Below, in pieces: positions 31,346 through 37,649 of a stretch of DNA of 37,649 bases. Numbering within the stretch: position 1 is the first letter of the stretch; every line of letters starts with the position of its first letter. A program made the translations under genes and the position numbers. The stretch covers positions 1-37,649 of the forward strand of contig QAMI01000046.1 of assembly GCA_003150395.1 (NCBI GenBank), in the 5' to 3' direction. This DNA is from Candidatus Gastranaerophilales bacterium (lineage in GTDB: Bacteria > Cyanobacteriota > Vampirovibrionia > Gastranaerophilales > Gastranaerophilaceae). The notes under the pieces were generated by a model. That model was not told the origin of the DNA. It saw only the letters and a program-made list of their open reading frames with translations, and made no database searches.

Positions 31346-32632
31346 ATGTCAACATTTATTGAAGATATTGTAGCTCGCCAAATTCTTGATTCACGCGGCA
31401 ATCCAACTGTTGAAGTCGATGTGAAGCTTTCAGGCGGCATAATCGGACGTGCAGCAGTTCCATCAGGTGCATCAACCGGAATTTTTGAAGCGCTTGAACT
31501 TCGCGACAATGACCCGAAATATTACGGCGGAAAAAGTGTTATGAAAGCCGTAAATAACATAAACAACATTATAGCGCCTGAACTTATTGGTGAAAAAGCC
31601 ACTCATCAAAAAGAAATTGACACTTTTATGATTGATATGGACGGCACTGAAAATAAATCCAAACTTGGTGCAAATGCTATCCTCGGGGTTTCGCTTGCGT
31701 GTGCCAAAGCTGCGTCAATGGCTTATGAAATGTCGCTTTACAGATATTTGGGCGGCATAAACGCTCTCACACTACCTGTTCCGATGATGAACATAATTAA
31801 CGGCGGCGCGCATGCCGATAACAACATTGATTTTCAAGAATTCATGATTGCGCCGGTCGGGGCTGAAAACTTCCATCACGCAATTCAGATGGGAGCTGAA
31901 GTTTTCCACGCTTTAAAATCAATTTTGAAATCAAAAGGACTTGCAACATCAGTTGGCGATGAAGGCGGCTTTGCACCGAATTTGAATTCAAATTCAGAAG
32001 GCGTTGAAGTTATCATTGAAGCAATTCAAAAAGCCGGATATTCAACAGATCAGGTAAAAATCTGTTTGGACGTAGCCTCAAGCGAATTTTATGAAAACGG
32101 AATTTACAAACTGCAAGGTGAAGGCAAAGAACTAAACAGTTCTGAAATGGCAGGATTTTTGAAGGAATGGGTTGAAAAATATCCGATAATTTCTATTGAA
32201 GACGGCATGGCCGAACAGGATTGGGACGGCTGGGAACTTTTGACACGCGAAATCGGTTCACGCTGTCAGCTTGTTGGCGACGATTTATTTGTAACCAACA
32301 CCCGCAGGCTTGCAGAAGGTATCAGGCGTCATGTTGCAAACTCAATTTTGATTAAAGTTAATCAAATCGGCACACTGTCAGAAACTTTAGACGCAATTTC
32401 AATGGCGCATGCGGCGGGTTACACATCAATAATTTCGCACCGTTCGGGCGAAACAGAAGATTCATTCATTGCGGATCTGGCTGTTGCCGTAAACAGCGGA
32501 CAGATTAAAACAGGTTCAATGTCGCGTTCTGACAGGATTGCTAAGTACAATCAGCTTTTGAGAATTGAAGAAAAGCTGGGTTCAGCCGCGAAATACCTCG
32601 GATTAAAAGCCTTCAACGGTCAAAAAAGATAA
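31346..32632 (+). CDS. eno: Enolase
   Basis: This 428-residue enzyme interconverts 2-phosphoglycerate and phosphoenolpyruvate in glycolysis. D-S-R-G-N-P-T-V-E-V-D, G-A-S-T-G, the metal ligands in S-I-E-D-G-M and V-G-D-D-L-F-V-T, the catalytic L-I-K-V-N-Q-I-G-T and S-H-R-S-G-E-T-E-D are all visible, with full family length. GAGAGG lies 7 nt before the ATG. It forms a single-gene unit with a terminator that it shares with the convergent gene. Confidence 0.98.
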   Translation: MSTFIEDIVARQILDSRGNPTVEVDVKLSGGIIGRAAVPSGASTGIFEALELRDNDPKYYGGKSVMKAVNNINNIIAPELIGEKATHQKEIDTFMIDMDGTENKSKLGANAILGVSLACAKAASMAYEMSLYRYLGGINALTLPVPMMNIINGGAHADNNIDFQEFMIAPVGAENFHHAIQMGAEVFHALKSILKSKGLATSVGDEGGFAPNLNSNSEGVEVIIEAIQKAGYSTDQVKICLDVASSEFYENGIYKLQGEGKELNSSEMAGFLKEWVEKYPIISIEDGMAEQDWDGWELLTREIGSRCQLVGDDLFVTNTRRLAEGIRRHVANSILIKVNQIGTLSETLDAISMAHAAGYTSIISHRSGETEDSFIADLAVAVNSGQIKTGSMSRSDRIAKYNQLLRIEEKLGSAAKYLGLKAFNGQKR

Positions 32633-32654
32633 TGTCGGGATTTTAAGAAAAACT

Positions 32655-32688
32655 AAAAAAGCGGGATTAAAAATCCCGCATTTTTAGT
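32655..32688. terminator. Bidirectional terminator after eno
   Basis: GCGGGAT (32661-32667) pairs with ATCCCGC (32673-32679), flanked by A6 and T5. It overlaps the stop codon of the convergent gene by a few bases. Confidence 0.85.
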
Positions 32689-33103
32689 TTTTCAATTTGA
32701 AAGGTTTAACAGTTACCAAATCCGCAATTTTGGCCATTACTTTTGAAGCAGTTTGATGTGCTCCAGCAGCTTCTGATGAACTATACGAAACACCTAATTT
32801 TAAAAGTTTCTCCATCATTTTCCCTGCCATTTTATCAAACACCGATGATTCTGGAAGTTTTACTCCGGTTGCAGCCTTAAAACCGTCTCTATAAGCTTTG
32901 ACAGGCGGACAAAACTGTGATTTAGTCAAAAACTCTTTCATTTCTTCAGTGTTGCGAATGGATTTTCCTTCCAAATAACCACTTAAATAATCTAAAGGAT
33001 CTAAAAAATTTTGTTTTGATAAATTTTTTAGATTGTTTTTATTTTGCATTGGTTTTATAGGATTTTTACTATCTCCGCAAAATGAAATTCTACTGATTGA
33101 CAT
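32684..33103 (-). CDS. 139-residue protein of unknown function
   Basis: AAGG lies 5 nt before the ATG. The protein is basic, with a disordered Lys/Asn-rich N-terminus (1-35), then helical segments (D-P-L-D-Y-L-S-G-Y-L-E-G-K-S, M-K-E-F-L-T-K-S-Q, V-F-D-K-M-A-G-K-M-M-E-K-L) and a small hydrophobic end. No signal peptide; no family recognised. Like the gene 15008-15919 it starts M-S-I and is driven by a (TATGG)4 promoter module, so the two are probably co-regulated, though I see no convincing protein similarity. Confidence 0.75.
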   Translation of the reverse strand: MSISRISFCGDSKNPIKPMQNKNNLKNLSKQNFLDPLDYLSGYLEGKSIRNTEEMKEFLTKSQFCPPVKAYRDGFKAATGVKLPESSVFDKMAGKMMEKLLKLGVSYSSSEAAGAHQTASKVMAKIADLVTVKPFKLKN

Positions 33104-33180
33104 TTTTACCTTCTTTCTGTTTTTTTCTACACGCTTTTATTAAAACAGAAAGCTGAAAAAGTTGCATGACCGCCACCCCA

Positions 33181-33258
33181 CCATACCATACCATACCATA
33201 CAGCCGATTATAACTGGATTTCAGACAATTCTAAATTTGTTTTTACATTTTGTTACAA
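33181..33258 (-). promoter_or_regulatory. Promoter module with (TATGG)4 at the transcription start, copy B
   Basis: On the minus strand: operator-like site (33243-33258), TATAAT (33207-33212), CGGCTG, four TATGG units (33181-33200), then TGGGGTGGCGG. Layout and spacing match copy A at 16032-16109, and upstream sequence similarity continues to the operator. The 5' UTR is about 97 nt. Confidence 0.6.
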
Positions 33259-33297
33259 TTTTGCAGCCCGCGATAACTGAATTGTCGAAGATTAGCT

Positions 33298-33438
33298 CAT
33301 GGCAAGCAATAATTTTGTCAGAAAAAATCTCCCTACCCCAGCGGTTCTTTCCTAATCCTGTACGTGCCGGCACTAATCCGTACAAAAGCGCTCCACACCT
33401 AATTCAGTTCCAATGTGTAAGAGTGGACTTCATCCAAC
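33298..33438 (+). repeat. Dispersed multi-hairpin repeat, copy R3
   Basis: This copy has a degenerate CATGGCAAGCAATAATTTTG block, TTTCCTAATCCTGTAC, ACAAAAGCGCTCCACACC and a terminal hairpin GTGGACTTCATCCAAC with imperfect pairing. Hairpins 1 and 2 are not recognisable. It is followed directly by R4 and R5. Confidence 0.75.
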
Positions 33439-33443
33439 ACCCC

Positions 33444-33645
33444 TCACCCGTCAGTGTAAGTTTCGCACAGGTTCAACTACACTGACTCCCTCTCCCGTAA
33501 TGGGAGAGGGAGTGCCACGATAATTGTCAGAAGACATTGACTTTTCCCAGCGCCCTGTCCTTATCCTGCACCTGCCGGCACTAATCCCTACAAAAGCGTT
33601 CCACACCTAATTCAGTTCCAATGTGTAAGAGTGGACTTCGTCCAC
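33444..33645 (+). repeat. Dispersed multi-hairpin repeat, copy R4
   Basis: After CTCACCC comes hairpin 1 in a different sequence, GTCAGTGTA...TACACTGAC (perfect 9 bp), then hairpin 2 CCCTCTCCCGTAATGGGAGAGGG in structure, the CCACGATAATTGTCAGAAG block, the spacer, and the terminal hairpin GTGGACTTCGTCCAC (33631-33645). Confidence 0.8.
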
Positions 33646-33668
33646 CCTATATATCTACAAGCGTATTC

Positions 33669-33873
33669 CACCTCACCCGAATTTCTAAACTCGCATTCGC
33701 TTGTTAAGAAATTCCGCCCTCTCCTATATCAGGAGAGGGAGTGCCATGATAATCGTCAGAAAACATTGACTTTTCCCAGCCCCTGTCCTAATCCTGTACC
33801 TGCCTGCCCTAATCCCTACAAAAGCGCTCCACACCTAATCCAGCTCCAATACGTAAGAGTGGACTTCGTCCAC
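33669..33873 (+). repeat. Dispersed multi-hairpin repeat, copy R5
   Basis: CTCACCC, hairpin 1 (GAATTTCT...AGAAATTC), hairpin 2 (CCCTCTCCT...AGGAGAGGG), the CATGATAATCGTCAGAAAAC block, the spacer with CCTAATCCTGTACCTGCC, and the terminal hairpin (33859-33873). It is the closest relative of R1. Confidence 0.8.
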
Positions 33874-33875
33874 CT

Positions 33876-33910
33876 AAAAGAAACGCCGCAACTATATAAA
33901 GTTTGCGGCG
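33876..33910 (-). terminator. Terminator of the EF-hand gene
   Basis: CGCCGCAA (33884-33891) pairs with TTGCGGCG (33903-33910). The minus-strand reading continues with GTTTCTTTT. Confidence 0.7.
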
Positions 33911-33938
33911 AATTCCTTTCCAAATTAAGAATATGTTA

Positions 33939-34493
33939 CTAACTGTTTGATTTTTTATACCTGTAACTTAACATGCTGTATGAAGAAGGCTCTGAGGAGC
34001 TTTCATCCCCATAAAATGTTGACATATTTGTCGCTGCTTTGTATGCAAATTCATCAACTTTTTCCTGGCGCGCGCTGTCAACGTCATATGCCGCAATTTC
34101 GGAACTTGTAATTCTTCCATCGCCATTTGTGTCCATATCTTCAAAATGTTCAAGAATATTGTTTATCGTTGCTGTTGAAAGCCCGCTGTTTCCGGACAAT
34201 GCAAGCTGGGTAAATTGTTCTTTTGTCAAGCCTTGCGCCGACATTGTGCTTGTTAATTTTGACATTTCTTCAGAAGAAATTTTACCATCATTGTTTTTGT
34301 CTATTGATGCAAAATTGTTTTGCAAGTATGAAGCGAACGACGAGTTTAAAATATTAACATTGTTTGTTTTCCCCTGTGCATCAAGGAGATTTTCCAAAGT
34401 AACTCCGTCCTTATCTTTATATTGAGATGCAAGAACAGAATATGTATTAGTTAAACCGGAAAAAATTCCAGATAATGCTCCATAATTTGACAT
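33939..34493 (-). CDS. EF-hand calcium-binding protein
   Basis: This 184-residue protein has GAGGG 7 nt before the ATG. Two canonical EF-hand loops are visible: D-K-N-N-D-G-K-I-S-S-E-E (65-76) and D-T-N-G-D-G-R-I-T-S-S-E (121-132); a possible remnant D-K-D-G-V-T-L-E lies near 27-34. The C-terminus is Ser/Tyr-rich. No signal peptide. It may sense Ca2+ in the cytosol or be exported by a non-Sec route. An operator-like TTGTTA/TTACAA pair lies upstream (34570-34588). Confidence 0.88.
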   Translation of the reverse strand: MSNYGALSGIFSGLTNTYSVLASQYKDKDGVTLENLLDAQGKTNNVNILNSSFASYLQNNFASIDKNNDGKISSEEMSKLTSTMSAQGLTKEQFTQLALSGNSGLSTATINNILEHFEDMDTNGDGRITSSEIAAYDVDSARQEKVDEFAYKAATNMSTFYGDESSSEPSSYSMLSYRYKKSNS

Positions 34494-34569
34494 AATTAAG
34501 CCCTCTAAATTACTACCTGCATGCCTATTGTAATGATTTTTCCAAAATAATCAACCATCAAACATATGA

Positions 34570-34588
34570 TTGTTAAATTATGTTACAA
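34570..34588. promoter_or_regulatory. Operator-like dyad variant between the EF-hand gene and the gene at 34669
   Basis: TTGTTA-N7-TTACAA resembles the sites at 6023-6042 and 12428-12446. It lies between two divergent genes, 77 bp from the EF-hand start and 81 bp from the other. Confidence 0.3.
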
Positions 34589-34668
34589 ACACTCGAAAAA
34601 TTCTAAAGATTTTCCTCGTAATCTCCGATTAAAAATTTGTTATAAGGACACAATAAGGAGTGTGTAAA

Positions 34669-34878
34669 ATGGATGAAAAAAAAGTTCTCGACATGGAAGA
34701 TTTGATGATTGATTACGGTGAAATGACAAGTTTTGATTTTAATTCTTTAAGCTTTAAAGAAATGCAGGATTTGCAGAATATTACAGGAACTGATTATGCC
34801 AACCAGGCTATTCCATTTAAATACGGCAAATTCGATTTGGTCGATTTGTTCCAATCATTTATTACGCAGAAGGATTAA
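34669..34878 (+). CDS. Small acidic protein of unknown function
   Basis: The ATG at 34669 has AAGGAG 8 nt upstream; an in-frame GTG at 34660 overlaps that site. The 69-residue product is acidic and rich in Asp, Phe and Met (L-D-M-E-D-L-M-I-D-Y-G-E-M-T-S-F-D-F-N). It looks globular or peptide-like, without signal or membrane segment. No family recognised. The gap to the next gene (34879-35009) shows only a short GAAAC/GTTTC repeat. Confidence 0.65.
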   Translation: MDEKKVLDMEDLMIDYGEMTSFDFNSLSFKEMQDLQNITGTDYANQAIPFKYGKFDLVDLFQSFITQKD

Positions 34879-35009
34879 TTATTATTAGTGAAAAGTGAAA
34901 CAAGAAAAGTCCGTTTCATTAATGCTGGTGTTGTGGAATTTCCATTGATACCAATAATGACACAATAAGTAACAAAAATTCGCTCCATTAACTTGAAAGG
35001 ATTCTGACT

Positions 35010-35222
35010 ATGGATATGAAAGAAATTTTTGAAAGCGGCTGCTTTTCACCCGTCTGGAATGAAGTCGAGGAAAAAGAAGTTTATGTTCCGCAAAGAAAAG
35101 ATTTGACAGTTCTTCTGGCTGAACTTGAAGATATTAAAAATACAATTGATGATATCAAAGCAAGGCAGTGGCATCTTGCAAAATTGATGAAATTCCATAA
35201 AGAAGGACTTGCACCTCAGTAA
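35010..35222 (+). CDS. Small coiled-coil protein of unknown function
   Basis: AAAGGA lies 8 nt before the ATG. The 70-residue protein has an acidic N-terminus with F-S-P-V-W-N-E-V-E-E-K-E-V-Y-V-P, then a heptad-like helix (L-T-V-L-L-A-E-L-E-D-I-K-N-T-I-D-D-I-K-A). It may oligomerise through this helix. It is followed by its own terminator. No family recognised. Confidence 0.7.
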   Translation: MDMKEIFESGCFSPVWNEVEEKEVYVPQRKDLTVLLAELEDIKNTIDDIKARQWHLAKLMKFHKEGLAPQ

Positions 35223-35245
35223 GTTTGAAGAAAAACCACACTTTT

Positions 35246-35270
35246 GCCGGGCTTTCAGCCCGGCTTTATT
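35246..35270 (+). terminator. Rho-independent terminator
   Basis: GCCGGGCT (35246-35253) pairs with AGCCCGGC (35257-35264) around TTC, followed by TTTATT. Confidence 0.85.
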
Positions 35271-35358
35271 GTAGCTGAAAAGTGTGTAATAATACAACGA
35301 TTCATGGCAATTTTCAGTGCTGAAATGTTTTATATATATTATAACGAATAGGGAAAAT

Positions 35359-35991
35359 ATGGGAATTTTAAATCTGACAAGAAAAATTATTCCGGCTGTT
35401 TCAAAACTCAGCAGGCAAAATAGGCAAAATGTCATGGAAATGCCTGAAATGATTCTGAGTTCCATGATTAGAAACGGAGATAAAAAAATAATTCAAGTCG
35501 GCATGAACGAGTGTAAAGCAGCACGAATTCTTCCTGAAAGAATTCACACAATCTACACGGACGGACTTGCCGGCTGCAACTCTATCGGGATAATTTCAAA
35601 AGGCAAAGATGGCAACCCGATTGCAATACTTTCACATTACACACCGCTGCCTGTTTCACAAACCGCACAGGCAAACGCTATTGAAAAACAACTTAAAACT
35701 TACGGCGCATTTTTTGATAAGAAAACTACACCAAAAGTTTTTTATAATGTTCCGGGATATTTGGATGAAGAACAACAGCTTAAACCTTGCGTTAATAATG
35801 TTTTTGAAAAGATACGCGCAGTTTTGAATAAATTCTTCAACAATAATTATGACGAGCAGATAATTTTGTATCAAAACAGAAATCGTCCCGCATATTTTTC
35901 GAGTGCAAACATATTTCAGTTTGACCCGAAAGATTTAAGCAAATGCAAGATGACAACCGTTGGAGAAAAAGAATTTTTCTTTGACGTGTAG
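35359..35991 (+). CDS. Protein with CheD-like Thr-Cys-His arrangement, function unknown
   Basis: I start at the ATG at 35359 (M-G-I-L-N-L-T-R-K); the longer frame from 35317 adds 14 residues without a ribosome site. Even here the site is weak (GGGAAA). The 210-residue protein contains I-Y-T-D-G-L-A-G-C-N-S-I-G-I-I, with His 20 residues after the Cys (I-L-S-H-Y-T-P). CheD glutamine deamidases have Thr six residues before the catalytic Cys and His about 17 after it; the Thr spacing is the same here. The rest is unfamiliar. No chemotaxis gene is nearby. It ends 3 bp before the convergent tolC-like gene. Confidence 0.75.
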   Translation: MGILNLTRKIIPAVSKLSRQNRQNVMEMPEMILSSMIRNGDKKIIQVGMNECKAARILPERIHTIYTDGLAGCNSIGIISKGKDGNPIAILSHYTPLPVSQTAQANAIEKQLKTYGAFFDKKTTPKVFYNVPGYLDEEQQLKPCVNNVFEKIRAVLNKFFNNNYDEQIILYQNRNRPAYFSSANIFQFDPKDLSKCKMTTVGEKEFFFDV

Positions 35992-35994
35992 CCG

Positions 35995-37269
35995 TTATTC
36001 CTCAAAAATTTCTTCTTCCAAAAGCACGTCATGCCCCATATTGTGCATCAAATCTAAATAAACTCCGTAATAGATATCCATGGCTGAAAGATATTCATTC
36101 AAAATATCCTGATGTCCGTTTTCAACCATCAAAAGGTTAATCAAATTGTTTTCGCCTTTTCTATATCTTTCAGTGGACATTTTAAGTATTTTATCTGATT
36201 CCTCTAGAATTTCTTTGTAATAATTCATGTTTTGCTGTGAATACTTAAAATTGTTGTAGTTTTGTTTTAATGTAAGTTTGAGCTTATTTTCGTATGAAGC
36301 TTTATCCATCTTGGTTTTTTCAAGGATAACTTTTGCCTTGTCAATTTCCGGACGAAATGTATACAAAACCGGCAAATCAAATCCGCCGCCAACAAAAGCT
36401 CCGGGCCACCAGTTGCCTTCACCTTCGTATTTTGCCTGCCACGCAAAGCCGCCGCCAACCATAATGTTTGGAATTCGCTGGTGTTTTGACAAGATGTATT
36501 CCTGATTGTATTTTTCTATGTTGCTGTCAGCAATTCTAATTGAATGACTGTATTTTAATGCAACAGCCTCAATTATATCGTAAGTTGGAAGTTTAATATC
36601 TAAAATTGTTAAATCATCACTGAATAAAGATGGTTCTTTAGTATCATACATATCTTCAGTAAGAGATTCGTTTATGACTTTGGTCAAATTGAATTGGGCA
36701 TTAATTAAATCAGCTTTTGCACGATTAAGTTCAATCAACTGTTTTTTGTAACGAATATCTGACTGCAAAAGTTCTATGTTATAACCGGATTGGGCTTTTG
36801 AACGATTTTTAGACAGTTCGACCATGTTTTCAAAAAGCGATTTACGCTCATTCATAATCATTTGAACAGATTTATAATAAAGCACATCAAAATATGCTTT
36901 CATAACTCTGATTTTCAGTTCATGTTCATATTGCCTGATTTGGTTTTCGATAACCCGTTTTTGCGCGATTGCGGCTTTTTTTCTAACCCCTCGTTTAAAG
37001 GTTTCGATAGGAAGCATTGCCCCAACCTGGCTTGAGTTACCTGTTCGAACCTGGCCGATTAAAATATTTGATTGGATTTGCGGGTTCTGAAGTCTGTTTG
37101 CAATTTTAATCTCTGCATTCGCAATTCCGAGTTCCTTGCGCTTTGCCTGCAAATCAAGATTGTTGCGCAAAGTAAGCTGTACAGCCTCATCAAGAGAAAC
37201 TCTCACAACTTCTGCTTTTACAGGCAAGCAAAAGAATATTAAACATATAACTGTTAAAATCAATCTCAT
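35995..37269 (-). CDS. TolC-family outer membrane efflux protein
   Basis: This 424-residue protein has a signal peptide (hydrophobic 3-17, cleavage after V-K-A near 19) and two long helical repeats typical of the family. V-S-L-D-E-A-V-Q-L-T-L-R-N-N-L-D-L (24-40) is the usual first motif, and the second half has K-L-K-L-T-L-K-Q-N-Y-N-N-F-K and R-Y-R-K-G-E-N-N-L-I-N-L-L. It would form a trimeric channel across outer membrane and periplasm, showing a Gram-negative envelope. No adaptor or pump gene is visible next to it. No strong Shine-Dalgarno site lies before the ATG at 37269. Confidence 0.92.
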   Translation of the reverse strand: MRLILTVICLIFFCLPVKAEVVRVSLDEAVQLTLRNNLDLQAKRKELGIANAEIKIANRLQNPQIQSNILIGQVRTGNSSQVGAMLPIETFKRGVRKKAAIAQKRVIENQIRQYEHELKIRVMKAYFDVLYYKSVQMIMNERKSLFENMVELSKNRSKAQSGYNIELLQSDIRYKKQLIELNRAKADLINAQFNLTKVINESLTEDMYDTKEPSLFSDDLTILDIKLPTYDIIEAVALKYSHSIRIADSNIEKYNQEYILSKHQRIPNIMVGGGFAWQAKYEGEGNWWPGAFVGGGFDLPVLYTFRPEIDKAKVILEKTKMDKASYENKLKLTLKQNYNNFKYSQQNMNYYKEILEESDKILKMSTERYRKGENNLINLLMVENGHQDILNEYLSAMDIYYGVYLDLMHNMGHDVLLEEEIFEE

Positions 37270-37365
37270 ATATAACTATTCCGAAATTTATTTTACCGTA
37301 AACAAAAATTTTTGGAATAGTTTTTTTTAAAATTTTTAAAACCGGCCAAATCCAGGCATAAGATT

Positions 37366-37599
37366 TTAAGAAACATTTACAGCAGGCTTGCCTGAAAATT
37401 TAATCAAAATATCAATTACTTTAGGCATCTGGCATACGAAAGAGTAATTTCCATTTGCAAGCGAACATTTTTTACAGTCACATCCGATTGAATAGCACTC
37501 CAACGCTTGTTCTGTCCAGGTTTTTGTAATAGAATTTGAAATTTCCCCGTTTGTTTGGGGCTGAAATAAAGAGTTGTCAGATAAATCAATCTTTCCCAT
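37366..37599 (-). CDS. Small Cys-rich protein, possible metal-binding
   Basis: The 77-residue protein starts at the ATG at 37599 behind GGGGGT. Residues from about 34 contain C-Y-S-I-G-C-D-C-K-K-C and a fifth Cys in F-V-C-Q-M-P, that is C-x4-C-x-C-x2-C followed by a more distant Cys, then V-I-D-I-L-I-K-F-S-G-K-P. The clustered Cys suggest Zn or Fe-S binding. The N-terminus is polar (D-L-S-D-N-S-L-F-Q-P-Q). I have the impression that short proteins with this C-x4-C-x-C-x2-C core recur in gut Melainabacteria, but I cannot verify that here. Confidence 0.7.
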   Translation of the reverse strand: MGKIDLSDNSLFQPQTNGEISNSITKTWTEQALECYSIGCDCKKCSLANGNYSFVCQMPKVIDILIKFSGKPAVNVS

Positions 37600-37649
37600 T
37601 TTGTACCCCCAAAAATTTGTTAATAAACCCTCTGATTTAATTTTAATCC

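Noticed and set aside
33162..33485. 107-codon open frame on the plus strand
   Set aside because: It is a translation of the (CCATA)4 tract and repeats R3/R4; it has no ribosome site and its composition follows the hairpin repeats.
33298..33873. CRISPR array
   Set aside because: Repeat units are ~140-210 bp with internal hairpins and no short constant repeat with spacers; no cas genes are present.
33631..33942. 103-codon open frame with C-P-N-P and N-P-Y-K-S-A-P-H-L-I repeats
   Set aside because: The similarity to the frame at 33162 reflects DNA-level repeat copies; other copies have indels that break the frame, so it is not coding.

Overview
The window is an AT-rich bacterial chromosome segment with densely packed housekeeping genes on both strands. 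Several traits together suggest a gut Melainabacterium (Vampirovibrionia, order Gastranaerophilales): a pilin-like protein with an A-F-T-L-A-E-V-L-I-T-L-G signature, a plant/cyanobacterial-type glutamate-cysteine ligase, stand-alone LuxR-type HTH proteins, many short proteins of unknown function, and -10 boxes placed directly in front of start codons. This assignment is an inference from recognition; no 16S gene is present.

Layout. 1-980 is the N-terminal part of a membrane-anchored class A beta-lactamase-like serine hydrolase that runs off the left edge. Then follow a HIT protein, speE, a possible phage-like protein and mnmE (1.1-4.9 kb). A diguanylate-cyclase-like gene and a pilin-like gene with a poly-G tract lie at 5.1-6.9 kb. 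rimI-bioY (overlapping) face ispE-rsmA (overlapping), and gshA diverges from rsmA (7.0-11.3 kb). Two small unknown genes, a LuxR-type regulator and lepA follow (11.3-14.6 kb). After an unknown 303-residue protein comes clpB, then a DJ-1/PfpI-family protein, a secreted NTF2-like protein, the shikimate genes aroC-aroK-aroB, and the protease ctpA (15-24.5 kb). Next are recJ, a ferritin-like protein, a Bcp peroxiredoxin, a second LuxR-type regulator, a CAU tRNA, a MATE transporter and enolase (25.4-32.6 kb). The right end has an EF-hand protein, several unknown small proteins, a CheD-like protein, a TolC-family outer membrane protein and a Cys-rich small protein.

The genes mostly serve separate core functions: tRNA and ribosome modification (mnmE, rimI, rsmA, lepA), chorismate synthesis, isoprenoid and glutathione synthesis, protein quality control (clpB, ctpA), DNA repair (recJ), and peroxide or iron handling (bcp, ferritin-like protein). 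There is no large operon, prophage, IS or CRISPR array.

The unusual content is mainly in the gaps. (1) A 65-nt leader ending in a strong Shine-Dalgarno site occurs twice, 59/65 identical by hand count, each time in front of a different 25- or 34-residue peptide. (2) Two genes of unknown function share a promoter module in which a (TATGG)4 repeat starts at the predicted transcription start. (3) Five copies of a ~140-210 bp multi-hairpin repeat show sequence-changing but pairing-preserving hairpins. (4) A G12 tract puts the pilin-like gene out of frame with its only good start codon, as in a phase-variable OFF state. (5) Six housekeeping genes appear to have leaderless promoters. (6) An inverted repeat TTGTTA-N8-TAACAA recurs upstream of regulator, pilin and small-protein genes. 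(7) A long hairpin next to the diguanylate-cyclase-like gene folds better as minus-strand RNA.
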